Below are positions 11,375 to 20,738 of a DNA stretch of 39,699 nt, piece by piece. Under the pieces are notes generated by a model. That model worked only from the letters and a program-made list of their open reading frames with translations, was not told the origin of the DNA and searched no databases. Source of the DNA: Thermococcus sp. (GTDB taxonomy: Archaea; Methanobacteriota_B; Thermococci; Thermococcales; Thermococcaceae); assembly GCF_015521605.1 (NCBI RefSeq), contig NZ_WANV01000015.1, positions 1-39,699 of the forward strand. Reading direction: 5' to 3'. The position numbers and the translations under genes were made by a program. The stretch's first letter is position 1. Every line of letters starts with the position of its first letter.

Positions 11375-12862
11375 TCACTTCTTCAGGAAATCGAACAGCG
11401 TCGCCTGCTTGCCCTTCTTCTTGGGTTTGTCTATCTTCTCCCCACTTTCCGCGACGGCTTCCATTTCCTCCTCGGCCTTCTCAAGCTCCTCCTCGCTTAT
11501 CTCCTCTTCCGCCTCTTCCTCGGCTTCTTTCTCAGCTTCACCCTCTTCTTCAGGCTCTTTCTCAGCCGCAACCCTCACGTGTTCCTCAAGCTCCCCGCGC
11601 TCCTTGAGCTTCTTCTCAATGTTCATGCTCTTGCCCCATATCGTCCCGGCCTTCTCCTTGTCCCCCACTATGAACTCAACCTCCTTGAGGTCAAGGTCGA
11701 GGTACACTACGAAGTGCGCCGCCATGTCCGGGTTGTACTCGAATATGGCCCTGAGAACGTTGAGGGTCTCCAGGGCTTCGAGCTTCGCCATATGCATCTC
11801 TTTCATGATCTTCCTGAGCACCGAGTCCCTGAGCGAGCGTTCGGTCTTGCTCTCCGTGAGGAGCTTTATGGTCCTGGGCGGGTAAATCCTCACGAAGCCC
11901 TTTCTCTTAACCCCCGCAACAGCGACACCCGCGGTCATCATGTCTGTGGCGTACTTCCAGAGGCCGTAGTTACCCGTCCTCTGCGCCCGGCCGAGGTATA
12001 TGTCCGCCCTGCTGAGCGCCTCATATGCCCTCGCTATGTCCTCGGGTCTGTAGTAGACGTAGGGGAGGTTCTCGTCTATCCACTGGAGGAGTTCGTGGGG
12101 GAACATGTCAACGCCGAGAACGACCAGCTTGGCCCTCTTGGCGTTGTCTGTTGCAAAGAGCTGGGCCAAAGCCTGGAAGACGCTCTTTTCCGTGTCGCGG
12201 TAGGCGAGAACCTCGACGGCGTCATCTATCCCGCCGGATACAACCGTCTGGAGGTCGTTTATCGCCGCCCTAAGGTCACCGTTGGCGCGCTTGGCTATCT
12301 CATAGAGAACCTCCTTCGGAACGGTTAAGCCCTCCGCGTGGAGAATTCTTACGAGTCCCTTTATGATGTCCCTCTGGGTCAGGCGCTTGTACTCGACTAT
12401 CTGGGCCTTGTTCCTCACCTCCCTCGGAACCTCCCAGTAGTGGTTGGCGCTCATTATTATGGGGTTCCTGGCCCGGTCTATCAGCTTCGCTATCTCCTTG
12501 GCCCCGCTCGGCTCCATGTTGTCCGCCTCGTCCAGGAATATGAGCTTCCTCCTCTTTCCGAGGATGTCCAGGGTGTAGGCGGCCTGGACGTAGCGCTCCA
12601 CCTTCTCGTAGGTCCTCTCGTCGCTGGCATTGAGCTCGATTATTTCGAAGCCGTACTCCCTGGCTATAGCGTAGACCGTCGCCGTCTTACCCGTTCCGGG
12701 GGGGCCGGCCAGAATCAGCGCCTTCTTCTTCGGCGGGCTGCCCTGGAGCCACGCCTCTATCCATGCCCTCACCTGCCCCAGGGCCTTGGTCTGGTTTATC
12801 AGCTCCCCCAGACGTCTCGGCCGGTACTTCTCAACCCAAGGAACGTCCCGCGGCATGGCCAT
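11375..12862 (-). CDS. rfcL: replication factor C large subunit
   Basis: RfcL forms the clamp loader with RfcS and loads PCNA onto primed DNA. The 495-residue protein has Walker A GPPGTGKT (53-60), Walker B LIFLDEAD (about 107-114), and the RFC boxes [10 protein letters not shown] and NASDER. A long acidic, glutamate-rich linker follows, and the protein ends with the PIP box [10 protein letters not shown] that docks PCNA. The ATG at 12862 overlaps the rfcS TGA by one base (TGATG), so translation is coupled. GTG 12865 and ATG 12856 are alternatives. Confidence 0.97.
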   Translation of the reverse strand: MAMPRDVPWVEKYRPRRLGELINQTKALGQVRAWIEAWLQGSPPKKKALILAGPPGTGKTATVYAIAREYGFEIIELNASDERTYEKVERYVQAAYTLDILGKRRKLIFLDEADNMEPSGAKEIAKLIDRARNPIIMSANHYWEVPREVRNKAQIVEYKRLTQRDIIKGLVRILHAEGLTVPKEVLYEIAKRANGDLRAAINDLQTVVSGGIDDAVEVLAYRDTEKSVFQALAQLFATDNAKRAKLVVLGVDMFPHELLQWIDENLPYVYYRPEDIARAYEALSRADIYLGRAQRTGNYGLWKYATDMMTAGVAVAGVKRKGFVRIYPPRTIKLLTESKTERSLRDSVLRKIMKEMHMAKLEALETLNVLRAIFEYNPDMAAHFVVYLDLDLKEVEFIVGDKEKAGTIWGKSMNIEKKLKERGELEEHVRVAAEKEPEEEGEAEKEAEEEAEEEISEEELEKAEEEMEAVAESGEKIDKPKKKGKQATLFDFLKK

Positions 12863-15462
12863 CACTTACCCATCAGGGTGAACTGGGCGAGTAAAGCTTC
12901 AAGCTGTATCATCTCGTTAGCCCCTTCCACGAGCCTGAAGTTGTACTCGCCTATCTTATCGGCCAGAGCCACCTTCCTGTCCTCGGGTATCGTCAGGTTG
13001 AAGACCTCCTTGTGCATCTGGATGAGAACGTCCTCGCCGCTCAGGCCCTGCTTGAGGAGTATCTCCCTGAGCTTCTCCCTGGCCTTGAGAAAGTTGCCCT
13101 CCAGAGCCAGCTGCATCATCTGTCTGACGTCCTCGGGCCTTGCCCTGCTGGCAACGAGGAAGACGTTCTCATCGGTTATTTTGGTGTCAAGGGCGGCAGC
13201 GGCCTGCAGGACATTTATGGCCCTCCTGAGGTCACCCTCAGCCACGTAGAGGAGCGCCTGAAGTCCTTCCTCCGTTAGTTCAAGCCCCTCGTTCTCGGCT
13301 ATAAGCTCTATGCGCTTCGCTATGTCTTCGTCCCTTAGAGGCCTGAAGCGGAAGATGGCGCACCTTGACTGTATCGGCTCGATTATCTTCGACGAGTAGT
13401 TGCAGCTCAGGATGAAGCGGACGTTGTTCGAGAACATCTCCATCGTTCTCCTCAGGGCCTGCTGGGCGTCCTGGGTCAAAGCGTCCGCCTCATCGAGGAA
13501 TATTATCTTGAAGCTCGCCCCGCCAATTGGCTTGGTTCTCGCGAACTCCTTGACCTTCTCGCGGATGACGTTTATTCCGCGCTCGTCGCTCGCGTTCAGC
13601 TCAAGGAAGTTGTGCCTCCAGCCCTCGCCGAAGAGCTCCCTCGCGAGGGCCAGAGCAGCCGTTGTGTTGTGGAGAACCGTCGGAAGATTACCGCCGATGA
13701 AGTTGTGGTAACCCGGCACGTGTAGGTCATAGATTACGAAGTCGCCCTTTAGCTTCTCGACCTCTGCTATCTCGTCCCAGAGAAGCTCGTTCCTGGCAAG
13801 GAAGATGAGGTAAGCAATGCCCCTTTTGAGCTTTTCGTCGTTGAGCATCTCCTTCAAAAGCTTCAGCTCGGCTTTTCTGATCTCCTCAAGGGCCTCTATC
13901 TTCTCTGTGTTGCTCTCAAGGATTATTCTAACGCTTGAGTTCCACGTGCCGATAAGCCTTCCAATCTCAGCGTAGCTGGAGTACTTCCTCGCAAACAGCC
14001 TCATGGCCTCTATTGTCCCTTCAAGTTCGACTCCAAGAACCCTTGCAATCCTGAGGTAGTTCCTTAAGCTCGGCTTCCTCTTACCCTGGATGTACTCCAG
14101 AATCCGGTCGGCCCTTATTCCCGTCTTCTCCGCTATTTCCTTCCTTCTCCTCTCGACCTCGTTCCAGTCTATAACAATGCTTCTCGACAGGGCCTTTTCA
14201 AGCCTCTCCAGCTCGTCGAGGCGATAATAGATTTCCTTCATGAGCTCCCAAGCTATCCTCTTGGCCTTCTCTGGACTCCACCGGGCCTTGTCGTCGTAGA
14301 AGTTAAGCTTAAGCCTGTCCCTGACGTAGGAAATCAGTTCCCTGTCGGCATAAAGCGAGCCGAGATTGGGGTTCGGTCTCTTTACCAAGGCCTCGGCCTT
14401 TCTCCTCTTCTCCTCGACCGAGAAGCCGACCTCCGAGAGGAAGCGTGAGGTGTTCTCGGAGCCCGAGATGACAACATAGTAGTACGTGCGCCCCTTCGTG
14501 ACCCTGCTCCTAACTTTGGCAACCACACCAAGCCCCGCAAGTGCGTAGGAGACCTGCTCGGCCATCTCCCTGCTCGCGGTCGAGAGGACTATCCCGTTGC
14601 TTTCCACCCCTGCATCGCAGTCAAAGTAGGCCCTCAGGAAGGAGCGCAGGCCCTTCCAGCCCTGTCCGGGTATGTAAACCCTGTCCGCTTTTCTGCCTGC
14701 AAGGCCGAGGCTCTTAACAAGTTCCTTTGCCGTCTTTGAGTTCACGTAGACGTCAGGGGTGCGGTTTTTGTGAATTCTCTCCTTAATCCTCGCATCCGGG
14801 AAGAGCCTCTCGGTGAGCTGCATGAAGCGCTTCCTCAGCCTTTCGTCGGTGTTCGTGAAGGTTATTGCGTTTGTTGTTGAATCCGCGTGGCCGTCCCCGA
14901 TGAAGTAGCCAAGCCACTCGGCGAGGGGATCTTCCTCAAGGATCGCCGGGAGGAAGCGCGGAACGGCCAGTCTATCACCCGGCTTAAGCTCTTCGGCCTT
15001 GACCCATTCTATCCTTCCGTCCCTCCTGTTCACGAGGAGCGGATGGTATGGAGTAACCTTGAGCTCCCTACCGAGCCTCGTCCTTATTCTGACGAGCTCA
15101 TCCGTCTTGTCCTTGTAAACGTACTCAACGGGCAGTTCCGTGAGTTTGCCGTCTTCATCAACGCCGAGAACCCTGAGGCCTTTAACAGGGGTCGGGCCGA
15201 ACCTGCCGTTGCTCAGCCTCTCAACGAGCCCGCCTATTGTAGTCAGCTCACCGTTGACGATAACCTTTGCATCCCCCGTGAGGCACTTCCCAACGCCGGG
15301 GGGACCGGCAAAGAGAAGGTGCGGCATAGAACCTGTTTTAACGTAATGCTTGAGCCTCTTAACTATGTGATCCTGACCCACCATATCGTCGAGCTTTTGG
15401 GGCCTGTACTTCTCAACCCACGGCTTTTCGAGGATTTTAACCTCCTTAACTTCCTCCGGCAT
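12862..15462 (-). CDS. rfcS: replication factor C small subunit precursor with intein
   Basis: The 866-residue precursor holds a 540-residue intein in the Walker A loop (GPPGVGK|TT); splicing leaves a mature RfcS of 326 residues. The exteins carry [25 protein letters not shown], Walker B IIFLDEAD and the SRC motif (QSRCAIF). Mature RfcS is the repeated ATPase of the clamp loader. ATG 15462 (MPEEVKEV) is preceded by GGTAGGGTGAT; longer frames start upstream of the predicted transcription start. ATP binding should be impossible before splicing, because the intein splits the P-loop. It is first in the rfcS-rfcL operon. Confidence 0.96.
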   Translation of the reverse strand: MPEEVKEVKILEKPWVEKYRPQKLDDMVGQDHIVKRLKHYVKTGSMPHLLFAGPPGVGKCLTGDAKVIVNGELTTIGGLVERLSNGRFGPTPVKGLRVLGVDEDGKLTELPVEYVYKDKTDELVRIRTRLGRELKVTPYHPLLVNRRDGRIEWVKAEELKPGDRLAVPRFLPAILEEDPLAEWLGYFIGDGHADSTTNAITFTNTDERLRKRFMQLTERLFPDARIKERIHKNRTPDVYVNSKTAKELVKSLGLAGRKADRVYIPGQGWKGLRSFLRAYFDCDAGVESNGIVLSTASREMAEQVSYALAGLGVVAKVRSRVTKGRTYYYVVISGSENTSRFLSEVGFSVEEKRRKAEALVKRPNPNLGSLYADRELISYVRDRLKLNFYDDKARWSPEKAKRIAWELMKEIYYRLDELERLEKALSRSIVIDWNEVERRRKEIAEKTGIRADRILEYIQGKRKPSLRNYLRIARVLGVELEGTIEAMRLFARKYSSYAEIGRLIGTWNSSVRIILESNTEKIEALEEIRKAELKLLKEMLNDEKLKRGIAYLIFLARNELLWDEIAEVEKLKGDFVIYDLHVPGYHNFIGGNLPTVLHNTTAALALARELFGEGWRHNFLELNASDERGINVIREKVKEFARTKPIGGASFKIIFLDEADALTQDAQQALRRTMEMFSNNVRFILSCNYSSKIIEPIQSRCAIFRFRPLRDEDIAKRIELIAENEGLELTEEGLQALLYVAEGDLRRAINVLQAAAALDTKITDENVFLVASRARPEDVRQMMQLALEGNFLKAREKLREILLKQGLSGEDVLIQMHKEVFNLTIPEDRKVALADKIGEYNFRLVEGANEMIQLEALLAQFTLMGK
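13666..15285 (-). other. RfcS intein with LAGLIDADG homing endonuclease
   Basis: The intein runs from C1 ([10 protein letters not shown], block A) to HN at residue 540 (VLHN, block G), followed by extein Thr. Block B is TPYHPL (78-83) and block F is [11 protein letters not shown]. Two LAGLIDADG motifs are present, LGYFIGDGH (125-133) and [10 protein letters not shown] (217-226), both with acidic catalytic residues. A helix-turn-helix-like stretch (around [19 protein letters not shown]) lies between the endonuclease and block F. All splicing blocks and both endonuclease acids are intact, so splicing and homing both look possible. It is inserted at the P-loop, a known RFC intein site. Confidence 0.95.
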
Positions 15463-15526
15463 AGCTATCACCCTACCTAAGGGGCTTATGAGCTTTGGGG
15501 GTATTAAGCCTTTTGCCATGTGCAAA

Positions 15527-15537
15527 ACTTTTATACC
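15527..15537. promoter_or_regulatory. shared bidirectional TATA element of rfcS and kbl
   Basis: ACTTTTATACC serves as TATA on the plus strand (TTTTATA, 15529-15535, with kbl ATG at 15567). On the minus strand it reads GGTATAAAAGT, with purines GAGG upstream and the rfcS ATG 66 bp away. No other TATA-like sequence is seen in the 104-bp gap, so one element appears to drive both genes or to be contested by them. Confidence 0.65.
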
Positions 15538-15566
15538 TCGATGTCCAAAAATCACCGGTGGTTCTC

Positions 15567-16754
15567 ATGGCGAAGCTCGACTGGATTAGGGAAGAGCTCA
15601 AGGAGCTCAAGGAGAAAGGCCTTTATGTGACCATCAGAAAGCTTGAGAGCGCCCAGGGACCCTGGGTCGTCGTTGATGGAAAGCGCGTTCTGAATATGTG
15701 TTCGAACAACTACCTCGGCCTGGCCGCCCACCCCAAGATAAAGGAGGCCGCCATAAGGGCAATCCTCGACTACGGCGTCGGTGCCGGAGCGGTTAGAACC
15801 ATCGCCGGCACCATGGAGCTCCACGTGGAGCTCGAAGAAAAGCTCGCCAAGTTCAAGAAGAGAGAGGCCGCTATACTCTTCCAGAGCGGGTACAACGCCA
15901 ACCTCGGAGCGCTGAGCGCCCTCCTCACCAAGAAGGACAACGGCGTGTTCATCAGCGAGGAGCTGAACCACGCAAGCATCATAGACGGAATGCGCCTCAG
16001 CGGCGCCCCGAAGGTCATCTACAAGCACCTCGACATGGACGACCTCAAGAAGAAGCTTGAGGAGAACAAGGACAAGGAGAAGAAGATAATCGTCAGCGAT
16101 GGGGTCTTCTCGATGGACGGCGACCTTGCCCCGCTGCCGGAGATGGCCGAGCTGGCCGAGCAGTACGATGCGATGCTCTACATAGACGACGCCCACGGTG
16201 AGGGTGTCCTCGGAGACAGCGGGAGAGGTATCGTCGACCACTTCAACCTCCACGACAGGGTTGACTTCGAGATGGGAACGCTCAGCAAGGCCTTCGGTGT
16301 CATCGGTGGCTACGTCGCCGGACCGGAGGAGGCCATCGAGTACCTCAGACAGAGGGGAAGACCGTTCCTCTTCTCCAGTGCGCCAAACCCGCCCGACGTC
16401 GCCGCGGCCATTGCAGCGGTTGAGATACTCCAGCACAGCGACGAGCTCGTCAAGAAGCTCTGGGAGAACACCCACTTCCTCCAGAACGGATTGAGAGACC
16501 TCGGCTACGACCTCGGCAACACCAAGCACCCGATTACCCCGGTCATGCTCTACGACGAGAAGCGCGCCCAGGAGTTCTCAAGGCGCCTGTACGATGAGTA
16601 CAACATCTTCGCGCAGGCGATAGTCTACCCGACCGTCCCGCTCGGAACCGCGAGGATAAGGCTAGAACCTTCCGCGGCGCACAGCAAGGAGGACCTCCAG
16701 TACGTTCTGGATGCCTTCGAGGACCTCGGAAAGAAGACCGGCTTCCTTAAGTGA
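15567..16754 (+). CDS. kbl: 2-amino-3-ketobutyrate CoA ligase / glycine C-acetyltransferase
   Basis: This PLP enzyme of the alpha-oxoamine synthase family cleaves 2-amino-3-ketobutyrate with CoA to glycine and acetyl-CoA, the second step of threonine catabolism after threonine dehydrogenase. The 395-residue protein has CSNNYLGLAAHP, the cofactor aspartate in YIDDAHGEGVLG (about 205-216) and the PLP lysine K241 in GTLSKAFGVIGGY. Related family members make 8-amino-7-oxononanoate or sphingoid bases, but similarity over the full length favours KBL. Codon use is strongly biased to GAG, AAG, CTC and GGC, suggesting high expression. GGTGG precedes ATG 15567. Confidence 0.88.
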   Translation: MAKLDWIREELKELKEKGLYVTIRKLESAQGPWVVVDGKRVLNMCSNNYLGLAAHPKIKEAAIRAILDYGVGAGAVRTIAGTMELHVELEEKLAKFKKREAAILFQSGYNANLGALSALLTKKDNGVFISEELNHASIIDGMRLSGAPKVIYKHLDMDDLKKKLEENKDKEKKIIVSDGVFSMDGDLAPLPEMAELAEQYDAMLYIDDAHGEGVLGDSGRGIVDHFNLHDRVDFEMGTLSKAFGVIGGYVAGPEEAIEYLRQRGRPFLFSSAPNPPDVAAAIAAVEILQHSDELVKKLWENTHFLQNGLRDLGYDLGNTKHPITPVMLYDEKRAQEFSRRLYDEYNIFAQAIVYPTVPLGTARIRLEPSAAHSKEDLQYVLDAFEDLGKKTGFLK

Positions 16755-16760
16755 AGCATC

Positions 16761-16790
16761 TTCCCATTTCCCCTTTTCTTGGTTCTGTTC
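16761..16790 (+). terminator. T-rich terminator after kbl
   Basis: A pyrimidine-rich run with T clusters (TTTCCCCTTTTCTT) begins 7 bp after the kbl stop. Archaeal RNA polymerase terminates at such T-tracts without a hairpin. Confidence 0.4.
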
Positions 16791-16858
16791 TCAAACGCGT
16801 AATCCTGTTGCAGTTCGAAGTAAAGACCCAAAGTTTTGATATCCTCCAAACTTTACCG

Positions 16859-16870
16859 AAAAATATAATT
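16859..16870 (+). promoter_or_regulatory. TATA box of the DUF835 gene
   Basis: GAAAAATATAAT lies about 55-65 bp upstream of ATG 16924 and predicts a start near 16890. A TTG start at 16873 would lie upstream of that and is therefore disfavoured. Confidence 0.55.
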
Positions 16871-16923
16871 TTTTGGAGATACTATATCAGTCCTGGAATA
16901 ACCCAGTTATAGCGGTGTCGGAT

Positions 16924-17754
16924 ATGCTCTTCATAGCGGCCATAATAGTGGAGGTAATGCTAATAGCAATACTCGCGGTTAGCATCAAGCGCAGGGCCAG
17001 CTTTACATCTCACTACCCGGAGCTTAAGAAGTTCTACGATTACAGCCTGGCGGCGCTTGCGGGGTTCACGGTTTCAAAGCTGGTATTCTTCCCCCTCGAC
17101 CTGAGGGACAGCGGGTTCTTGGATATTCTCCCAGGGCAAATTGCCCTCCTCAACCTCACAGGGAATACTCTCCTAATGTTATCCGCCATAGCCTTCATCC
17201 TTGGATGGGTACGTCTCATAGGGACACTGGTGGCGAGGTATGAGCTTGTCCCGGTAATCGAATTCACCGGAGAGGGAAAGCGCCTCTCACTGAAACCGGG
17301 AGTCTATCTCTGCACTCTGGCGAACTGCTACTCCACCGTGCTGAGGCTTCTCGCGGGAAGAGCGGGCCTTATAATATCGAGGCAACCGCCCCAGGTGATC
17401 AGATCGCGCCTGAAGGTCGAGAAGACTCCCGTGATATGGCTCACCACAGCACCGGGCGAGAGGACGGTAAGGCCCACCCGGCTGGAGTACCTCCTCCACA
17501 TCATCGTTGAGTTCATAAAGAAGACCGAAGCCCCCAAACTGGTTTTCCTTGAGGGTGTGGAGTACCTTATACTTGAGAACGGCTTCACACCCGTCTTCAA
17601 GTTCCTGACCACCCTCAAGGACTACGCGATAATCCACAACACCATCGTGGTGGTGCCCGTTGACGTAGAGAGCCTTGAGGAGAAACAGGCAAACCTCCTG
17701 AAGAGGGAGTTCGAGACAATTGATCCCAAAGTACTTCCCCAGCTCGGTGAGTAG
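16924..17754 (+). CDS. DUF835 domain membrane protein
   Basis: The 276-residue protein starts with three predicted membrane helices: LFIAAIIVEVMLIAILAVSI, then FYDYSLAALAGFTVSKLVFF, then LLMLSAIAFILGWVRLIG. A cytosolic domain follows with the DUF835 pattern, including PGVYLCTLANCYSTVLRLL, VIWLTT and LVFLEGVEYLILENGF. DUF835 is common in Thermococcales and has no defined activity. The ATG is chosen over the TTG at 16873 from promoter position and a GGTG a few bases upstream. The stop is 3 bp from the convergent endA stop. Confidence 0.78.
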   Translation: MLFIAAIIVEVMLIAILAVSIKRRASFTSHYPELKKFYDYSLAALAGFTVSKLVFFPLDLRDSGFLDILPGQIALLNLTGNTLLMLSAIAFILGWVRLIGTLVARYELVPVIEFTGEGKRLSLKPGVYLCTLANCYSTVLRLLAGRAGLIISRQPPQVIRSRLKVEKTPVIWLTTAPGERTVRPTRLEYLLHIIVEFIKKTEAPKLVFLEGVEYLILENGFTPVFKFLTTLKDYAIIHNTIVVVPVDVESLEEKQANLLKREFETIDPKVLPQLGE

Positions 17755-17757
17755 GCC

Positions 17758-18288
17758 TCAGAACTTCACCCACTCTATTTTGTAGTACACCACGTCGTTG
17801 TCCTCATCAACGACCGCCATCACCATGTTCTTCCTGACCCCGTGGGCAACCCTCACGCGGGCGGTAATGTCGTTCGGGGAAAAGCGGAGGTTCTCTGGAA
17901 CGACCCATACCAGCCACTGGGAGTGCTCGTCCATTCCACGCCTGTAAACGCGGAAGTGGGAACCGAACTTGAGGGCCGATTTGACGGTGTAGCCCCTGTC
18001 CCTCAGGTCCGTGTAAACGAGGAGTTTTATGTCGAACTGGTCGTCCCTCTTCCTTCCGAGCTCGACCAGTTCTTTAAAAGAAAGCTCCTTTTCACCGTCA
18101 AAGACCCTAATCCTGCCCTTTTCCACCAAGTAGGCCGCCTCAATGAGGGAGAGGAAAAGCTTTCCATTCACGACCTCACCGAAATACCTCTTGTTGTAGA
18201 ACTGGTTTATGGCCTTCTCCCTCTCGCTGAAGACCCTGTCGCCGCTGAGCTGAAAGATTACCGGCTCCTTCAATTCCTTCCACCCCAC
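17758..18288 (-). CDS. endA: tRNA-splicing endonuclease EndA
   Basis: EndA cuts bulge-helix-bulge introns from tRNA and rRNA precursors. The 176-residue product has the catalytic triad Y115 (FRVYRRG), H122 (EHSQWLVW) and K153 (GVRKNMVM). This matches the short homodimer-forming type and the Y115/H125/K156 arrangement known from Methanocaldococcus. The start GTG 18288 lies inside the end of the acetyltransferase gene (19-nt overlap). The family usually begins near KEPVIF, so a start a few codons later, behind GGGGTGG, is also possible. Confidence 0.93.
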   Translation of the reverse strand: MGWKELKEPVIFQLSGDRVFSEREKAINQFYNKRYFGEVVNGKLFLSLIEAAYLVEKGRIRVFDGEKELSFKELVELGRKRDDQFDIKLLVYTDLRDRGYTVKSALKFGSHFRVYRRGMDEHSQWLVWVVPENLRFSPNDITARVRVAHGVRKNMVMAVVDEDNDVVYYKIEWVKF

Positions 18289-18773
18289 TCGTCTGCTGGG
18301 AGGAGCATGTAGTACGCGTCCTCTCCGTCGGCGTAGTAGCCGATTATGCGCTTAATGCGCCTGAAACCAAAGCGCTCGTAGAGCTTTATGGCCTTTTCGT
18401 TGCTAACGCGAACCTCCAGACCGATGTAGCGGGCGCCCTTCTTTATGAGCCTTTCGATGACCTCGCTGAGCAGGGCCGAACCGATGCCGCTGCCCCGGTA
18501 CTGGGGGTCAACGGCGATGCTCATTATGTGGCCCTCCAGGTCGGGACGGAGGTATGCCATCACGTAGCCGATGACCTTTCCCCGGTACTCCGCAACCAGA
18601 AACGTGTCCGGGTTATTCTCAAGAAAAACTAGGAAAACCCCCCTCGGATATTCCTCGCGGAACGAGAGCCGTTCTATCCTGACGACGTCCGGTATGTCGA
18701 ACAGCTTCGCCGGCCTTATAACGACCATGGCCAGGGGGATCCTCCCGCCGGCCTCCCTAACGGACACGCTCAT
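18270..18773 (-). CDS. rimI: archaeal N-alpha-acetyltransferase (RimI/Ard1-like)
   Basis: This GNAT-fold enzyme would acetylate protein N-termini using acetyl-CoA. The 167-residue protein has the acetyl-CoA loop RGSGIG (93-98), the core strand HIMSIAVDPQ and the C-terminal LYERFGFRRI. These are typical of archaeal RimI/Ard1 homologues such as SsArd1. ATG 18773 lies about 25 bp from its TATA box, so the mRNA is probably leaderless; an internal ATG at residue 16 (MVVIRPAK) is another possible start. It is first in an operon with endA. Confidence 0.87.
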   Translation of the reverse strand: MSVSVREAGGRIPLAMVVIRPAKLFDIPDVVRIERLSFREEYPRGVFLVFLENNPDTFLVAEYRGKVIGYVMAYLRPDLEGHIMSIAVDPQYRGSGIGSALLSEVIERLIKKGARYIGLEVRVSNEKAIKLYERFGFRRIKRIIGYYADGEDAYYMLLPADEWGGRN

Positions 18774-18790
18774 GTTATACACTACGCGCC

Positions 18791-18804
18791 AAAGCTTTTA
18801 AGAC
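18791..18804. promoter_or_regulatory. divergent promoter: rimI (minus) and C/D RNA (plus)
   Basis: AAAGCTTTTAAGAC reads TCTTAAAAGC on the minus strand, 25 bp from the leaderless rimI ATG. On the plus strand it offers CTTTTAAG about 30 bp before the start of the C/D RNA. As at rfcS/kbl, one A/T core could serve both directions. Confidence 0.5.
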
Positions 18805-18834
18805 TTGAGGAAGACCTCATCCGGGGTGGCCACC

Positions 18835-18895
18835 CCTCGTGATGAGCACTCTCGAACCTGACCGCGGGATGATGACCGGATTCCTGGCTGATTCT
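18835..18895 (+). ncRNA. box C/D guide RNA (2'-O-methylation)
   Basis: The four boxes occur in order with canonical archaeal spacing: C GTGATGA (18839-18845), a 12-nt guide, D' CTGA (18858-18861), a 7-nt spacer, C' ATGATGA (18869-18875), a 12-nt guide, and D CTGA (18888-18891). Such RNAs assemble with L7Ae, Nop5 and fibrillarin and direct methylation of the target base opposite the fifth guide base before D or D'. Guide 1 would target GTTCGAGAGTGC (5th base G) and guide 2 CCAGGAATCCGG. Neither target occurs in the 16S part present here. The RNA lies in the rimI-herA gap, where no protein gene competes. Confidence 0.85.
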
Positions 18896-18914
18896 CCCCC
18901 TACTTTCCGGAGTA

Positions 18915-18923
18915 AAGTTTAAA
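18915..18923 (+). promoter_or_regulatory. TATA box of the herA operon
   Basis: AAGTTTAAA sits about 40 bp before ATG 18959, with an AGGTGAT ribosome-binding site ending 3 nt before the start codon. It lies only 23 bp after the D box of the C/D RNA. Confidence 0.6.
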
Positions 18924-18958
18924 GCCCCCGAAAACCAAGTCAAGCGATAGGTGATGTT

Positions 18959-20728
18959 ATGCGCATAGCCGAAGATCTTAACAACCCGGTTGGAATCGTG
19001 ACCGGTGAAGCCACTGTCAACTCCTTCCAGTTCTACGCTCATCCCGATAGCGACCTCAAGTTTGGAGACTTCGTCGTCGCAAGGCTCTGCAAGGAGGCGA
19101 AGGACAGGGACTGCCGCTGGGGCAACGAAGTTGAGTGGGTGATAGGCACAATCAGGGGTATCAAAAACATCAACTGGCTTCTCAGCGAGGGGAAGAGCAC
19201 TTTCGCGAGCCTTGACCTCGACCTTCGGGAGTACGGGGAGAGCATAGGTGAGAACGAGGCGCTGATAGTCACTGTTCACGTGCTGGGGAGAATAGAGCTC
19301 AGAGGCGATAGGGCTGAAATAGTCCCCAACCGCGTCCCCGTTCCCAACGGAAACAAGGTCTACATAGCCAGCTCAGACCTTCTCAGGGCGATCTACTACG
19401 GGGGAGACGGTTTCATTGAGGTGGGAACACTGCTTTTGAGGGAGGACGTGCCGATATACCTCAACGCCGACGAGCTGGTTTCGAGGCACTTTGCGGTTTT
19501 AGCCGTTACCGGGGCGGGCAAGAGCAACACCGTTTCGGTCATGCTCTGGAAGATAGTGGAGGAGCTTAGGGGAACTGTCGTCGTCCTCGACCCTCACGGC
19601 GATTACATGCGCCTGAGCCTCCCCAACACAGGCACGAAGTACGTCAACCTCATCGAGGCGAGAATCCAGCCCGAGACGATGGACGGCGAGGAGCTGGCAG
19701 ACCTCATGGAGATACAGAGCAACGCAACCATACAGCGCTCGTACCTTCTGCGCGCCTGGGACACCGTTCTCCACGAGAACGCCAACCTTGGTGGGCGGGA
19801 GATAGTCAAGGCAGTCCTCGATCTGCTCCAGCGGTGGGCGAGCGAGGGGTACGGCAGTTACTGGGATCCCCACGCCGGCAAGTACCGCGACCTGGGAGAG
19901 ATAAAGGCCGCAGAGAAGGAAACGATAACACGTCTCACGATGAAGATATCCCGCTTCCTGAGGAACTACGGCCATCTGCTCTCAAGCGAGGACATAGTGG
20001 CCTCCATCCGGGCCGGGATGGTGAACGTCATAGACCTCGGCCCCCTGGACGAGGGACAGATGAAGCTCGTCGCGGCGAAGCTCCTCGAAAAGATGTTCGA
20101 AACAAGGATGGACTACGAGAAGGCCAGGAAGAGGCTCGAATACCTTAAGAGGAAGTACGGAAGCAGAATCTCGGCCGTTTCGGAAGAGGTGGAGGAGCTT
20201 GAGAAGTTCATCCGCTCTGTCAAGGCGAGCTACCCAGCCCTCTCGGAACCCATACTCATAATAGTAGAGGAGGCCCACATCTTCGCACCCCACGGCGAGA
20301 AGGGCGGAACCGTGAGGATACTTGGAAGGATAGCCAGGGAGGGCAGGAAGTTCGGCGTCGGCGTGGGACTTGTATCCCAGAGGCCCAGCAGGCTCAACGA
20401 GGACGTGCTGAGCCAGACGAACACGAAAATCATAATGCGCATCGTAAATCCGAACGACCAGAACTACGTCATAAAAGCCAGCGAACAGCTGAGCGGAGAG
20501 CTGATGGGAGACATAGCAGGCCTAGGAAAGGGCGAGGCGGTGATAGTCGGCCAGGCCATAAGCCTGCCGGCGCTGGTGAAGATCTACAACTTCAAGGCCC
20601 TCGGCGGCGACTACGGGGGCGAGGACATAGGCGTCGTGAGGCGCTGGAGAGAAAGGGCGGAGCGCGAGAAGGCAGAGGGGAAGAAGGAGGAGCTCTACGA
20701 GGAGGAGGGCATAGAGCTGGACTTCTGA
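18959..20728 (+). CDS. herA: HerA bipolar DNA helicase/translocase
   Basis: HerA is a hexameric FtsK-like ATPase that works with NurA to resect DNA ends after Mre11-Rad50 action, producing 3' tails for RadA. The 589-residue protein has the N-terminal HAS barrel (about 1-165), Walker [10 protein letters not shown] (183-191), Walker B IIVEEAH (434-440) and an arginine-finger region near [10 protein letters not shown]. The C-terminal tail is acidic. It is first in the four-gene resection operon, with mre11 starting 10 bp after its stop. Length and motifs are complete. Confidence 0.97.
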   Translation: MRIAEDLNNPVGIVTGEATVNSFQFYAHPDSDLKFGDFVVARLCKEAKDRDCRWGNEVEWVIGTIRGIKNINWLLSEGKSTFASLDLDLREYGESIGENEALIVTVHVLGRIELRGDRAEIVPNRVPVPNGNKVYIASSDLLRAIYYGGDGFIEVGTLLLREDVPIYLNADELVSRHFAVLAVTGAGKSNTVSVMLWKIVEELRGTVVVLDPHGDYMRLSLPNTGTKYVNLIEARIQPETMDGEELADLMEIQSNATIQRSYLLRAWDTVLHENANLGGREIVKAVLDLLQRWASEGYGSYWDPHAGKYRDLGEIKAAEKETITRLTMKISRFLRNYGHLLSSEDIVASIRAGMVNVIDLGPLDEGQMKLVAAKLLEKMFETRMDYEKARKRLEYLKRKYGSRISAVSEEVEELEKFIRSVKASYPALSEPILIIVEEAHIFAPHGEKGGTVRILGRIAREGRKFGVGVGLVSQRPSRLNEDVLSQTNTKIIMRIVNPNDQNYVIKASEQLSGELMGDIAGLGKGEAVIVGQAISLPALVKIYNFKALGGDYGGEDIGVVRRWRERAEREKAEGKKEELYEEEGIELDF

Positions 20729-20738
20729 GGTGTTCCAG

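Noticed and set aside
11579-13249. Long antisense frames over rfcL and the rfcS C-terminus
   Set aside because: They are mirror frames of GC-biased genes with clear motifs on the other strand.
15552-16529. 325-codon frame antisense to kbl
   Set aside because: kbl shows the complete PLP-enzyme motifs; the antisense frame is rich in Val, Leu and Glu, as expected from complementing biased codons.
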